Below, in pieces: positions 24,281-32,474 of a stretch of 64,000 nucleotides of DNA. Under the pieces are notes generated by a model. The model ran no database searches, was not told where the DNA came from, and was given only the letters and a program-made list of their open reading frames with translations. Source of the DNA: JBCCCJ01 sp039029315 (GTDB lineage Bacteria > Bacteroidota > Bacteroidia > J057); NCBI GenBank assembly GCA_039029315.1, contig JBCCGK010000005.1, positions 133,546 through 197,545 on the forward strand, in the 5' to 3' direction. Positions within the stretch are counted from its first letter, which is position 1. The number at the start of each line of letters is the position of its first letter. A program made the translations under genes and the position numbers.

Positions 24281-24775
24281 ATGGAAGGAATCGTAGCCAA
24301 AACCTACTATGACACACCATTAGGCCCTCTGGAGATTACTGCCTCGGAGGTTGGGATTCGCGCACTTCGATTCATTGATTATCCAACATATGAAGTCAAC
24401 CCCTCCAATGAGTTCCTGCTTCAGGCAATGGAACAGTTGGATGAGTACTTTGCTGGAAGTCGGACACATTTCACGGTATTCCTCGATATGCATGGCACCG
24501 ATTTCCAGCGCAGGGTTTGGAGAGAATTGAAAGAAATTCCGCTTGGAAAGACTGCGAGCTATCTGGAGATTGCCAAGCGAGTGAAATCGCCAGATGCAGT
24601 TCGTGCAGTTGGGAGTGCATGTGGTCGGAACCAACATTGGTTATTTGTGCCTTGTCATCGGGTCATTGGGAGTGATGGAAAACTGACAGGATATGCTGGA
24701 GGGTTGAAACGCAAACGATGGCTCCTGCACCATGAATGGGGGATGTTATATGGGAAACAAGCCAAATTATTTTAA
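24281..24775 (+). CDS. ogt: Methylated-DNA--protein-cysteine methyltransferase
   Basis: This 164-residue suicide enzyme removes methyl groups from O6-methylguanine in DNA onto its own cysteine. The acceptor is Cys125 in VPCHRVIG, and the preceding helix-turn-helix (YLEIAKRVKSPDAVRAVGSACGRN) is the DNA-binding part. The N-terminal domain is short, and there is no Ada-type regulatory domain, hence an Ogt-like form. It ends 3 bp before mtnA, so the two are probably translated from one mRNA. Confidence 0.92.
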   Translation: MEGIVAKTYYDTPLGPLEITASEVGIRALRFIDYPTYEVNPSNEFLLQAMEQLDEYFAGSRTHFTVFLDMHGTDFQRRVWRELKEIPLGKTASYLEIAKRVKSPDAVRAVGSACGRNQHWLFVPCHRVIGSDGKLTGYAGGLKRKRWLLHHEWGMLYGKQAKLF

Positions 24776-24778
24776 TCC

Positions 24779-25915
24779 ATGATTGTAAACGGGCAAGCAC
24801 ACCGAACTATCTGGCAACATCCCTCAAAAGAAGCAACTACCTGTATCATCGATCAACGACAACTGCCACATGAGTGGATTGTTGCTGAACTAACTTCAGT
24901 CGAAGCACATGCCAGAGCCATTCGGGAAATGTGGGTCAGGGGGGCTCCCTTGATTGGCGCAACAGCCGCTTATGGGATGTATCATGCTTGCCTGGAAGCC
25001 AGGGGAAATAAAGATCCCGAGGCATATATTGAACAGCGTGCGCAGCAATTACTCGCCACCAGGCCGACTGCTGTGAACCTGGCCTGGGCAGTAGACCGCG
25101 TTTTGACTAGTATCAAAGCTGTGAAGGACCTTTCTCAAAAAAGTGCCACAGCTTTGGCCACTGCGAATAGTATTGCTGACGAGGATGTTGAAATTTGCCG
25201 TCGAATAGGAGAACATGGTTTGCCATTATTGAAGAAGATAAGCGAATCGAAAAAAGGCGGACCCATCAATATCTTGACACATTGCAACGCTGGCTGGTTG
25301 GCTTGTGTGGATTGGGGGACAGCAACTTCCCCTATCTATCAGGCACATGAGCAGGGCCTGGATATCCATGTATGGGTGGACGAGACAAGACCCAGAAATC
25401 AGGGGGCAAGAATTACCGCCTGGGAACTGGCCCAACACGGGATTCCTCATACAGTGATTGCGGACAATGTTGGAGGTCATCTTATGCAACATGGCATGGT
25501 CGATTTGGTGATTGTGGGGACAGACCGCACAACCCGTTCAGGAGATGTAGCCAATAAAATAGGGACCTATTTGAAAGCGCTTGCAGCATGGGACAATCAG
25601 ATCCCTTTTTATGTAGCCCTTCCTTCCACTACCATAGACTGGCATATCCGGGATGGAATTAAGGAAATTCCCATTGAACAAAGAGATGCTGAAGAAGTAA
25701 CCCATATTCGAGGCCTGAATGTGGATAGGCAGGAAATCATCTCAGTCCGACTCACACCAGCATCAAGTTCCGCTGCCAACTATGGGTTCGATGTGACACC
25801 AGCAAAGTATGTGACAGGCCTCATCACCGAAAGAGGGGTTTGCGCAGCCAATGAGGAAGGACTGGCGCAATTATTTCCTGAAAAAAGCAAAATCGGGCAG
25901 GCGTCAGATTCCTGA
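24779..25915 (+). CDS. mtnA: S-methyl-5-thioribose-1-phosphate isomerase
   Basis: This 378-residue enzyme converts methylthioribose-1-phosphate to methylthioribulose-1-phosphate in methionine salvage. It belongs to the eIF2B-like fold. The catalytic pair is visible as Cys169 in ILTHCNAG and Asp249 in GTDRTTRSGD; the MWVRGAPLIGATAAYG block is the substrate-binding start. No other salvage genes (mtnB, C, D, K) are in the window. It is 3 bp after ogt and 35 bp before msrB. Confidence 0.93.
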   Translation: MIVNGQAHRTIWQHPSKEATTCIIDQRQLPHEWIVAELTSVEAHARAIREMWVRGAPLIGATAAYGMYHACLEARGNKDPEAYIEQRAQQLLATRPTAVNLAWAVDRVLTSIKAVKDLSQKSATALATANSIADEDVEICRRIGEHGLPLLKKISESKKGGPINILTHCNAGWLACVDWGTATSPIYQAHEQGLDIHVWVDETRPRNQGARITAWELAQHGIPHTVIADNVGGHLMQHGMVDLVIVGTDRTTRSGDVANKIGTYLKALAAWDNQIPFYVALPSTTIDWHIRDGIKEIPIEQRDAEEVTHIRGLNVDRQEIISVRLTPASSSAANYGFDVTPAKYVTGLITERGVCAANEEGLAQLFPEKSKIGQASDS

Positions 25916-25950
25916 CAACTTTTTTGTCTTTGGACAGTTATCTTTATGGT

Positions 25951-26502
25951 ATGAAACAGTTATCAATTATTTTTTTGGGATTTGTGCTGATTGTGGTTTC
26001 ACAAGCATGTGCACAAACCCAATCAAAAACCGCTACAGTATCCGAAACCGTATCAGAGACGACCGCTAATTCTCGAACTTCCAGCATGGATAAAATTGTC
26101 AAAACAGAAGCTGAGTGGAAATCTCAGCTGAGCCCGGAACAATATTATATCACCAGAAAGCAAGGGACCGAACGTGCTTTTTCGGGGGAATATTGGGATA
26201 ACAAAAAAGCCGGAACCTACACCTGTGTTTGTTGTGATTTGCCTTTGTTTGACTCAGAAACAAAATTCCGATCTGGCACCGGATGGCCATCCTTTTGGGA
26301 AAAGATCGCGCCAGAAAATGTGGAATCTGAAGTAGATCGAAGTCATGGTATGGTCCGATCAGAAGTACACTGTGGTCGCTGTGATGCACATTTAGGACAT
26401 GTTTTTCCAGATGGCCCCAAGCCAACGGGATTACGCTATTGCATCAATTCCGCTTCTCTGAAGTTTATGGCCGAGGAAAAGGCGATGGATGCAAAGAAAT
26501 AA
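25951..26502 (+). CDS. msrB: Peptide-methionine (R)-S-oxide reductase, lipoprotein form
   Basis: This 183-residue MsrB reduces the R form of methionine sulfoxide in proteins. The start at the ATG at 25951 gives a lipoprotein signal ending in VVSQAC, so the enzyme is exported and lipid-anchored; the TTG upstream at 25924 would add residues before the signal. Zinc ligands are in CVCCDLPLF and CGRCDAHLGH, and the catalytic Cys164 is in LRYCINSAS. An exported MsrB would repair oxidised envelope proteins. The gene overlaps the next by 14 bp. Confidence 0.92.
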   Translation: MKQLSIIFLGFVLIVVSQACAQTQSKTATVSETVSETTANSRTSSMDKIVKTEAEWKSQLSPEQYYITRKQGTERAFSGEYWDNKKAGTYTCVCCDLPLFDSETKFRSGTGWPSFWEKIAPENVESEVDRSHGMVRSEVHCGRCDAHLGHVFPDGPKPTGLRYCINSASLKFMAEEKAMDAKK

Positions 26503-27454
26503 TCTACATCTCTTATGGATGTTGGTGGTCCTGGCAGCTTGTCAGGACCCAATTGTTCCTGTTTCAACCTATATAGATTCTCCAGCAGAACCACAGGACT
26601 ACCTTCAACGAATTATTTTTCAAGATCCGGATACGGGCTATATCGTCGGTGGACAGCGCTTCGACAAAACCCTCGTGATGCGTACTGTTGATGGAGGCGA
26701 AAATTGGGAACAGCTAGCCATGTTTGACCAATTTACGTTCATTCTTTTTGATGTACTGACGAAAGAAAACATGGTATTGGGAGCTGGCTTGGGTGGGTTG
26801 CGATTGATGAGTCAGGATGCTGGAACCAATTGGAGTCTGCGTCATACAAATGGGATCAAAGCCATTCGATCTATGGTCATGATTGAGGATTCTGTCCTGA
26901 TTGGGGTAGGGGGACTTGGCTATAATAAGGGAGAAATCCTCCAGTCCGAAGATTTTGGCTTCAGCTGGACAATCGTGGATACACCTGAGGTCGAACTTCG
27001 CGACCTTCACTTTTCCGACGATCGAACAGGATATGCCTGCGGCTATGGGGTGGTGTACAAAACAAAGGATGGTGGCGATAGTTGGACCCTGACGCCTGCT
27101 AAGGATGATTTTTTCTCTTCTATCCATTTTCCCAGCCCTAATGTGGGATATACAGTAGGCCGGACGGGAACCATTTTGAAGACAGAAGATGCTGGGGATT
27201 CCTGGGAAAAACTCAGGAATGGAAATTCACCGCTTGTGCCAAGGCATCTATACAATCATGTCACATTTTTGGATGTGAATACTGGTTACATCCTTGGGGA
27301 TAAAGGAGTGTTCCTCAAAACTACTGACGGGGGGCTATCATGGCAAACACTTGATCTCGACATAGAGGCTGATTTGCTTCATGGATATTTTTTTCAGGAA
27401 GGAGAAGGCCTCTTGGTTGGCAGTCAGGGAACGATTGTTCGTTTTCGAGAATAG
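26489..27454 (+). CDS. YCF48/BNR-repeat lipoprotein
   Basis: This 321-residue protein has a lipobox (LAAC, Cys about 18) and a seven-bladed propeller of YCF48/HCF136-type repeats, each with DxxxGYxxG or TxDGGxxW (TVDGGENWEQL, TKDGGDSWTL, TEDAGDSWEKL, TTDGGLSWQTL). Plant HCF136 and cyanobacterial YCF48 assist photosystem assembly, but in Bacteroidota these propellers are common on exported lipoproteins of unknown role. It overlaps msrB by 14 bp on the same strand, so the two are translationally coupled. Confidence 0.8.
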   Translation: MQRNNLHLLWMLVVLAACQDPIVPVSTYIDSPAEPQDYLQRIIFQDPDTGYIVGGQRFDKTLVMRTVDGGENWEQLAMFDQFTFILFDVLTKENMVLGAGLGGLRLMSQDAGTNWSLRHTNGIKAIRSMVMIEDSVLIGVGGLGYNKGEILQSEDFGFSWTIVDTPEVELRDLHFSDDRTGYACGYGVVYKTKDGGDSWTLTPAKDDFFSSIHFPSPNVGYTVGRTGTILKTEDAGDSWEKLRNGNSPLVPRHLYNHVTFLDVNTGYILGDKGVFLKTTDGGLSWQTLDLDIEADLLHGYFFQEGEGLLVGSQGTIVRFRE

Positions 27455-27513
27455 TGAAACCTGTAGCCCTAGACTCCGTATGAGTATACTCATTCCTATA
27501 AGCATACACCTAC

Positions 27514-28818
27514 ATGAATCCACACTCTACCTTTCTTAGCATTTGTTTCCTTTTTTTTCTGTTCGCCACCAACTCTTTGATGGCCCAAATTCAGTACTGG
27601 AATCAGGAATTTCAGCCTACGAGAGAAAAAAACGCTACCTATTATTCTGATGAAGGGAAAAACGATACGGCAAAGATCAGGACATTTTTCCTCCTTGATG
27701 ATAAGCTCAAAGTCCGTCAGATTGTTTTGAACAAACGAGGGTTTGTTACACATGAGATTTTCTTTTATCCTTCCAGCCAAATCGAACGCGAAACTTTTTT
27801 TTCTAAAAGAGGCAGCAAACTCCGCAGGAGAGATTATTCTGAAACGGGCATACTGACGAGGCATGTAGTATACAATAAACGAGGAAATGAAACCTCTTCT
27901 CACAGATACTATGATAATGGAGCCTTGTTGATGGAAAGGTCCGGTCGCACTGTAAAATGGTTCAATGAAGATGGAAGCCCAAGACAGCAAGCCATTGGCG
28001 ATCTGAATGGGACATTTGTCTACACATATCCTTCAGGCCAGAAAAAAGCTGAACTCACATTTCAGTATGGGAGCCTGAAGCAGCCTGAATATTATTGGTA
28101 TCCAAATGGACAGATGCGGACAATAATCCCACCCACCCCATTTGCAGAAAGACATTATTATCCTACTGGTCAACTCGCTTTCCAAAAAGACAGTGTACTA
28201 TCCAATGGAGACAAAATGAGTTTTCGCTGGGATACCGGGGGCACTTTGCGCCAACAAATTATTGAACCTGCGGCCAACCCCTATCAGGATCTTATCTACT
28301 TTTATGCAAATGGCCAAAAAAGTGTGGAAGGTCGTGAGAAGAAGAGGAAACGCGTAGGAGTATGGACCTTTTATCAGCCAAATGGAGAGTTGTGGTTCAC
28401 AATTGATAAGGATCAAGAGCAGAAACTGGATTTGGGAAATCGCCTCAAGGATTTGCCCGTCTCCAGTAGAGAAGCAATTGATCTGGCAGATCTAATGTTT
28501 GTCGGGACTCCTCAGATTGATGATGTTGTATGGGCCGAAGAGGAGCCAAGACCCCTCAATATGGATCAATTAAAACCCTTGATCGGATACCCACAAATAT
28601 CAAGGGATAAGGGAATCGAAGGCACAGTGGTTGTACGGGTTCTGGTAGATGAGGAAGGGAATGGAGTCCGATACAAGCTGATCAGAAAGGTCCATCCATC
28701 CTTGAACAATGCCGTTGAGCGACATATCTACAAATTGACATTCTCTCCTGCAGTCCAAAATGGAAAGGCTGTTCCCTTTTGGCTCAATATCCCCTTCAAT
28801 TTCAAACTGTTGAATTAG
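27514..28818 (+). CDS. MORN-like repeat protein with C-terminal TonB domain
   Basis: This 434-residue protein has a signal peptide (cleavage near LMAQ). From about residue 40 to 320 it has repeats of the MORN/YwqK type (YDNGALLMERSG, YPSGQKKAELTF, YPNGQMRTIIP, YYPTGQLAF, YANGQKSVEGRE). The last 95 residues are a TonB C-terminal domain (GTVVVRVLVDEEGNG, FSPAVQNGKAVPFW). TonB domains contact outer-membrane receptors, yet this protein lacks the usual inner-membrane anchor and Pro-rich linker. The combination is known in Bacteroidota; its function is unclear. A 150-bp gap separates it from the convergent gene at 28969. Confidence 0.75.
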   Translation: MNPHSTFLSICFLFFLFATNSLMAQIQYWNQEFQPTREKNATYYSDEGKNDTAKIRTFFLLDDKLKVRQIVLNKRGFVTHEIFFYPSSQIERETFFSKRGSKLRRRDYSETGILTRHVVYNKRGNETSSHRYYDNGALLMERSGRTVKWFNEDGSPRQQAIGDLNGTFVYTYPSGQKKAELTFQYGSLKQPEYYWYPNGQMRTIIPPTPFAERHYYPTGQLAFQKDSVLSNGDKMSFRWDTGGTLRQQIIEPAANPYQDLIYFYANGQKSVEGREKKRKRVGVWTFYQPNGELWFTIDKDQEQKLDLGNRLKDLPVSSREAIDLADLMFVGTPQIDDVVWAEEEPRPLNMDQLKPLIGYPQISRDKGIEGTVVVRVLVDEEGNGVRYKLIRKVHPSLNNAVERHIYKLTFSPAVQNGKAVPFWLNIPFNFKLLN

Positions 28819-28968
28819 TCAGAGAGGGACACAGCTGACTGAGCGTTTCCCTTATGTCTTCGATTCCTATACCACTTGAAATTGTTCGCCAGCATATCCG
28901 TAGAGAGTTGCCACATTTTCTCTTGGCTACAACATCCATCCAATACTGACATTCCAATCTGACGCTTG

Positions 28969-30723
28969 TTAAGAACTCAGTGTCGATGATAGGTTGGTTT
29001 GTCCATTTGTAGAAGATGTCATGCTCCCTTGATGAAAAATCCGTTCCAGCATTTTTTTTGTGATCAGGTAGGTCGGTTTGATTCCCACTTCTCCCAGGCT
29101 CCCGGAGGCGAGCGTACTGCCCGTTTCCAGGGGATTATCAGACGCATAATAAGCATATCTCAGGATGACTTCCTTGCTGATACTCTGGCGAATGTATGCC
29201 GCAGCCTGAATTGCTTTTTGGTAATGGGCACCTTCCATTTCCAGACCAATGGCTCCCCAGGAGGAGTTCCTGAAGTAGGCGAGTACATCTCGATTCTGGA
29301 GAGAAGTACCCAGTACCGTAATCATTGGGCCCTCACATACGTTGCCATGAAAATCTGAAAAATCTTCCTTGGAGAAGTCATTCTGGAAGGGGTAATTGTC
29401 AGCTGTCCCTTCGAAAACATGGGAGTTTGGAATCATAATATCTCCCTTTCCTCCATACAGGATACCAGCTTTTCCCATAACCGAGATCGAACTCACCGGC
29501 ATGAGTTCAGAGGTCTCTCCCATCTCAATGGGCTTCAAGAGTTCATCCATGGTCTCATAGGCCTGCTCTCCAAACGCATAATCCATGATCAGGAGTACAG
29601 GCGCATTTTCCTTGCTGCTCGCGAGTGCAAGATTCAATTCAGGGGAGAGCATTTTTGCGTCCAGCTTCCAGGTATCAATGATCTGAACCGTGATATTGGT
29701 CCCAAACTGATCATTCAGGGTATACATGCCATGCTTTTCAGCATATTCTTCTACTCGTTTTCGAAGCTCGACATTCTTGGGCTTGCTGAGCAAATTAGCC
29801 ATATCCTGGATGTTCATCTTTTTCCCAAGATGACCTCTGAGAGCTGGATAGGCATAAAGACAGTTCATGACGCCATGAAGGTTGGCACTGATGATATGAA
29901 GAGGACGATGATACAATTGATGCTGGATGAGAGAGGCTTTAATTTGGTTGGCCCATCTTTCTCCATAGATATGGTGGCCAATTCTTTCTCGTAGCGTAGG
30001 GGAGAAACTAATCTCTCGCTCCCGATCGGCCTCATCTATGTCCAGACTGATTTTTCCTAACCAATAGACAACATGAAAAAGTCCATTGTTCTTGTCAGGG
30101 CGTTTGGCGAGATGCTGGTAGGCAATTCTTGTCTCTTCAAATGTTCGGCCGAGAATGGTACTCAAATGTGCAAATGCGATTTCGATATTTTTTTCATTCA
30201 GGTTGCCTTTTTCGACAATTTCTTCCAACTTTTTCCATTCAGTTCGCAGTTCTCCATATTCATCCAGCACATGATTCTTGATTTTTTCGGCCTCTACATA
30301 CAGAAAAGTCAGATGGGTAAGGATGTCATAAATCTCACTTCGACCCCTCGTTACCTCAATGAACATATGTTCCTGATCGATTCTATAACAGTTTCTTCGA
30401 CGACTGGCTGGAACAATCACTTCAAATCCTGAGTCTCCATAGCCTTCCTCTGATACCAGTTTGATGAATCTGCATTCCTCAATCCCTTTGGGAAGCCGGT
30501 CAATCACATAGGTCAAACCGGCCAATTCTACCTTGTTCGGATCACTCATTGATCCATATATCTCAGGACTCAAGGTATGTAAAGCATCAGTCAAAACTTC
30601 ACCTGGTGCTCCCAGGTTTTGATAGGAGCCACTGTTGAACAAATGCCGCATTTCTATGTACAGTCGTTCGATCCCTGCTCTGGCTTCTCTTGCTCTGCTT
30701 AGCGCTAATTGGGTGTTTTCCAT
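28969..30723 (-). CDS. DUF6909-like protein with nucleosidase-like C-terminal part
   Basis: This 584-residue cytoplasmic protein has no signal or membrane segment. I associate it with Bacteroidota DUF6909 from memory, with moderate certainty. The N-terminal 330 residues are mostly helical. The region from about 350 to 560 contains YGGKGDIMIPNSHVFEG, MITVLGTSLQNRD and GAIGLEMEGAHYQKA. The EMEGA block is the kind seen in the active site of nucleoside phosphorylases and MTA/SAH nucleosidases, so a nucleosidase-like fold is possible. Substrate unknown. It is followed on the same strand by the nucleoside hydrolase upstream at 30958-31875. Confidence 0.65.
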   Translation of the reverse strand: MENTQLALSRAREARAGIERLYIEMRHLFNSGSYQNLGAPGEVLTDALHTLSPEIYGSMSDPNKVELAGLTYVIDRLPKGIEECRFIKLVSEEGYGDSGFEVIVPASRRRNCYRIDQEHMFIEVTRGRSEIYDILTHLTFLYVEAEKIKNHVLDEYGELRTEWKKLEEIVEKGNLNEKNIEIAFAHLSTILGRTFEETRIAYQHLAKRPDKNNGLFHVVYWLGKISLDIDEADREREISFSPTLRERIGHHIYGERWANQIKASLIQHQLYHRPLHIISANLHGVMNCLYAYPALRGHLGKKMNIQDMANLLSKPKNVELRKRVEEYAEKHGMYTLNDQFGTNITVQIIDTWKLDAKMLSPELNLALASSKENAPVLLIMDYAFGEQAYETMDELLKPIEMGETSELMPVSSISVMGKAGILYGGKGDIMIPNSHVFEGTADNYPFQNDFSKEDFSDFHGNVCEGPMITVLGTSLQNRDVLAYFRNSSWGAIGLEMEGAHYQKAIQAAAYIRQSISKEVILRYAYYASDNPLETGSTLASGSLGEVGIKPTYLITKKMLERIFHQGSMTSSTNGQTNLSSTLSS

Positions 30724-30957
30724 CCCTAAAGGTACGAAATAGTTGTGAGTAGGGATGGGAGAAAAAACAAATCAGGCTCCTGTGGAACTATAGGTGAACG
30801 TTTTTCAAGAACAAAAATAGATGTTGGAACCCTGGCATTCCCTATCTTTCCCACCTACTATCCCCTTGACTGTTTGGCATGAATATGTTCTCAACAGACA
30901 GGGGATTAGACCGACAAGCTGAGCATTTTTTCTCACTTCCCAACTCCCGGACTGTTG

Positions 30958-31875
30958 CTAGGTTCGAGAGAAATCTTCCAGTATGCTGACCATAAAATCT
31001 CCTGGAGGTGTATGGACATATCGGACTTTGCGGGAGCTTGTTAGGGTAGGAGAAACCAGTAAATAGGGTTTGAAGGCGAATGGATTTCCTGAAGGTTGTC
31101 TGTCATCAGGCCCAATTTGAATATCGACCAATTGTTCGACCGTCTGAAATCTATGTGGCCGGAGCATCCAGGCACTTGCCAACAAATCAAAGGGATTGAA
31201 TCCAGTCGAACCGAAGGTTTTCCATTGTGCCAGCCAATCATAGGAGCGGTCGGCCAGCCATTTTCCCGCAGGACCCGCCTCCGCCAATTGTGTCAATTCC
31301 TGCTCTCCAACCCATACCTTATGAGACACCTCAAAAGGCACGAGAACAATTTCGAGATCAAACTGCAACAGAATTTGAAAAGCAACGGGGTCCAGATCAA
31401 AATTGAGGTCCCTGAATGGAGCCTCTTGTTTGGGACCTACTTTGAAGGCGTGAGAGACATTCCTTCTTCCTGCCACCAGAATGACCGTATCGATTTGATA
31501 GGCAAGTTCTGGTTCCACTAACAGGACCGCTGCAAGATTGGTGGCAGGCCCTATCGCGAGGATGCTGAGAGCTTGTTTGCGTAAGGCATCTCGCAGTCCA
31601 TGAGTGGCATCTGTCTCGCTTAGCTGTTGAAGGTTCAAGGGAGAATCTGCTCCACGAAATACTGGCGTTTGTGGAGCGAAGGTGGCACACAGTTCTTGAC
31701 TTAATCGCGTCGCGGTGTCCACATCTGTATTACCAAATACAGTACTGATTCCAGCAATCTGTACGTCTGGGGAGAGCATCATTTGCAAAATGGCGTACGC
31801 ATCATCGACATCAGCAAAAGATCCATCAGGGGTTTGGGTTCCAATAGCAAGGTCGGTATCTATCCAAACATTCAT
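30958..31875 (-). CDS. Nucleoside hydrolase, IUNH family
   Basis: This 305-residue protein carries the calcium-binding aspartates of inosine-uridine nucleoside hydrolases: DTDLAIG at residues 6-12 and DVDDAYA at 22-28. The two parts are separated by about ten more residues than in the usual DTDxGxDD signature, a variant I know from one subgroup. A further family block is seen in VSTVFGNT-like GISTVFGNTDVD. These enzymes split the N-glycosidic bond of nucleosides, but some act on other ribosides. A gap of 234 bp separates it from the DUF6909-like gene downstream. Confidence 0.85.
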   Translation of the reverse strand: MNVWIDTDLAIGTQTPDGSFADVDDAYAILQMMLSPDVQIAGISTVFGNTDVDTATRLSQELCATFAPQTPVFRGADSPLNLQQLSETDATHGLRDALRKQALSILAIGPATNLAAVLLVEPELAYQIDTVILVAGRRNVSHAFKVGPKQEAPFRDLNFDLDPVAFQILLQFDLEIVLVPFEVSHKVWVGEQELTQLAEAGPAGKWLADRSYDWLAQWKTFGSTGFNPFDLLASAWMLRPHRFQTVEQLVDIQIGPDDRQPSGNPFAFKPYLLVSPTLTSSRKVRYVHTPPGDFMVSILEDFSRT

Positions 31876-32474
31876 AGGGTGAAAATAAGCAGAAGGTCAA
31901 CCCAACTGGATTGACCCTCTCAAGATACGGAAAGTTACCTTATTGCCGTACTATGGTTTCACATAGACAGCTCACTATCATTATTTCACATTCTTATTTT
32001 TGCAATTAATGGCTCATGTATGTCATTTGAGCGTTCAACGGCATTAGGAGGATAGCAGAAGATTGGAATGTTTGCTATGACAATAATCGGGTTTTTGAAG
32101 TATTTGTTCAAGGGATTTGGGCTGAATCTAATCGCTATTGCACCTGAACGGTTAAATGTGTGGGATTAAAGGATGTTTATCTCCTGAGCAACAATAGTCT
32201 CACGCACACATCTGAATGAAGAATCCCCGAAACAAGGCAAGTCCTGGAAGGAAAGATTGCTTTATTTCGGGGATCGATGTCAGCGAGCCGCGATTATAAG
32301 GAATGGAGACAAAATAAATCATCTATTCTGAATTGTGCTTTTGCTCTGACTCTGCCTTGCTCAACCCTCACTTTGCTACACTAAAATCGGGTTTCGCGCC
32401 TTGATCCAGAACAAAATCACTGCTTCATTTTTTGATGATTTATGTCATCACCATTCCTAAAGATCGCAGGATGA
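31876..32474. other. Long intergenic region with an orphan hairpin
   Basis: I see no coding sequence in this 600-bp stretch. The notable element is the near-perfect 18-bp inverted repeat at 32223-32274. A short hairpin (GGTCAA/TTGACC) lies just upstream of the nucleoside hydrolase start. Confidence 0.5.
32223..32274. repeat. 18-bp inverted repeat in intergenic space
   Basis: ATCCCCGAAACAAGGCAA (32223-32240) and TTGCTTTATTTCGGGGAT (32257-32274) pair over 18 positions with one mismatch and one G-U, around a 16-nt loop. It is not adjacent to a stop codon: the nearest gene ends at 32475 on the other side. No U-tract follows. A structured RNA, a mobile-repeat remnant or a protein-binding site are all possible. 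Confidence 0.6.
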
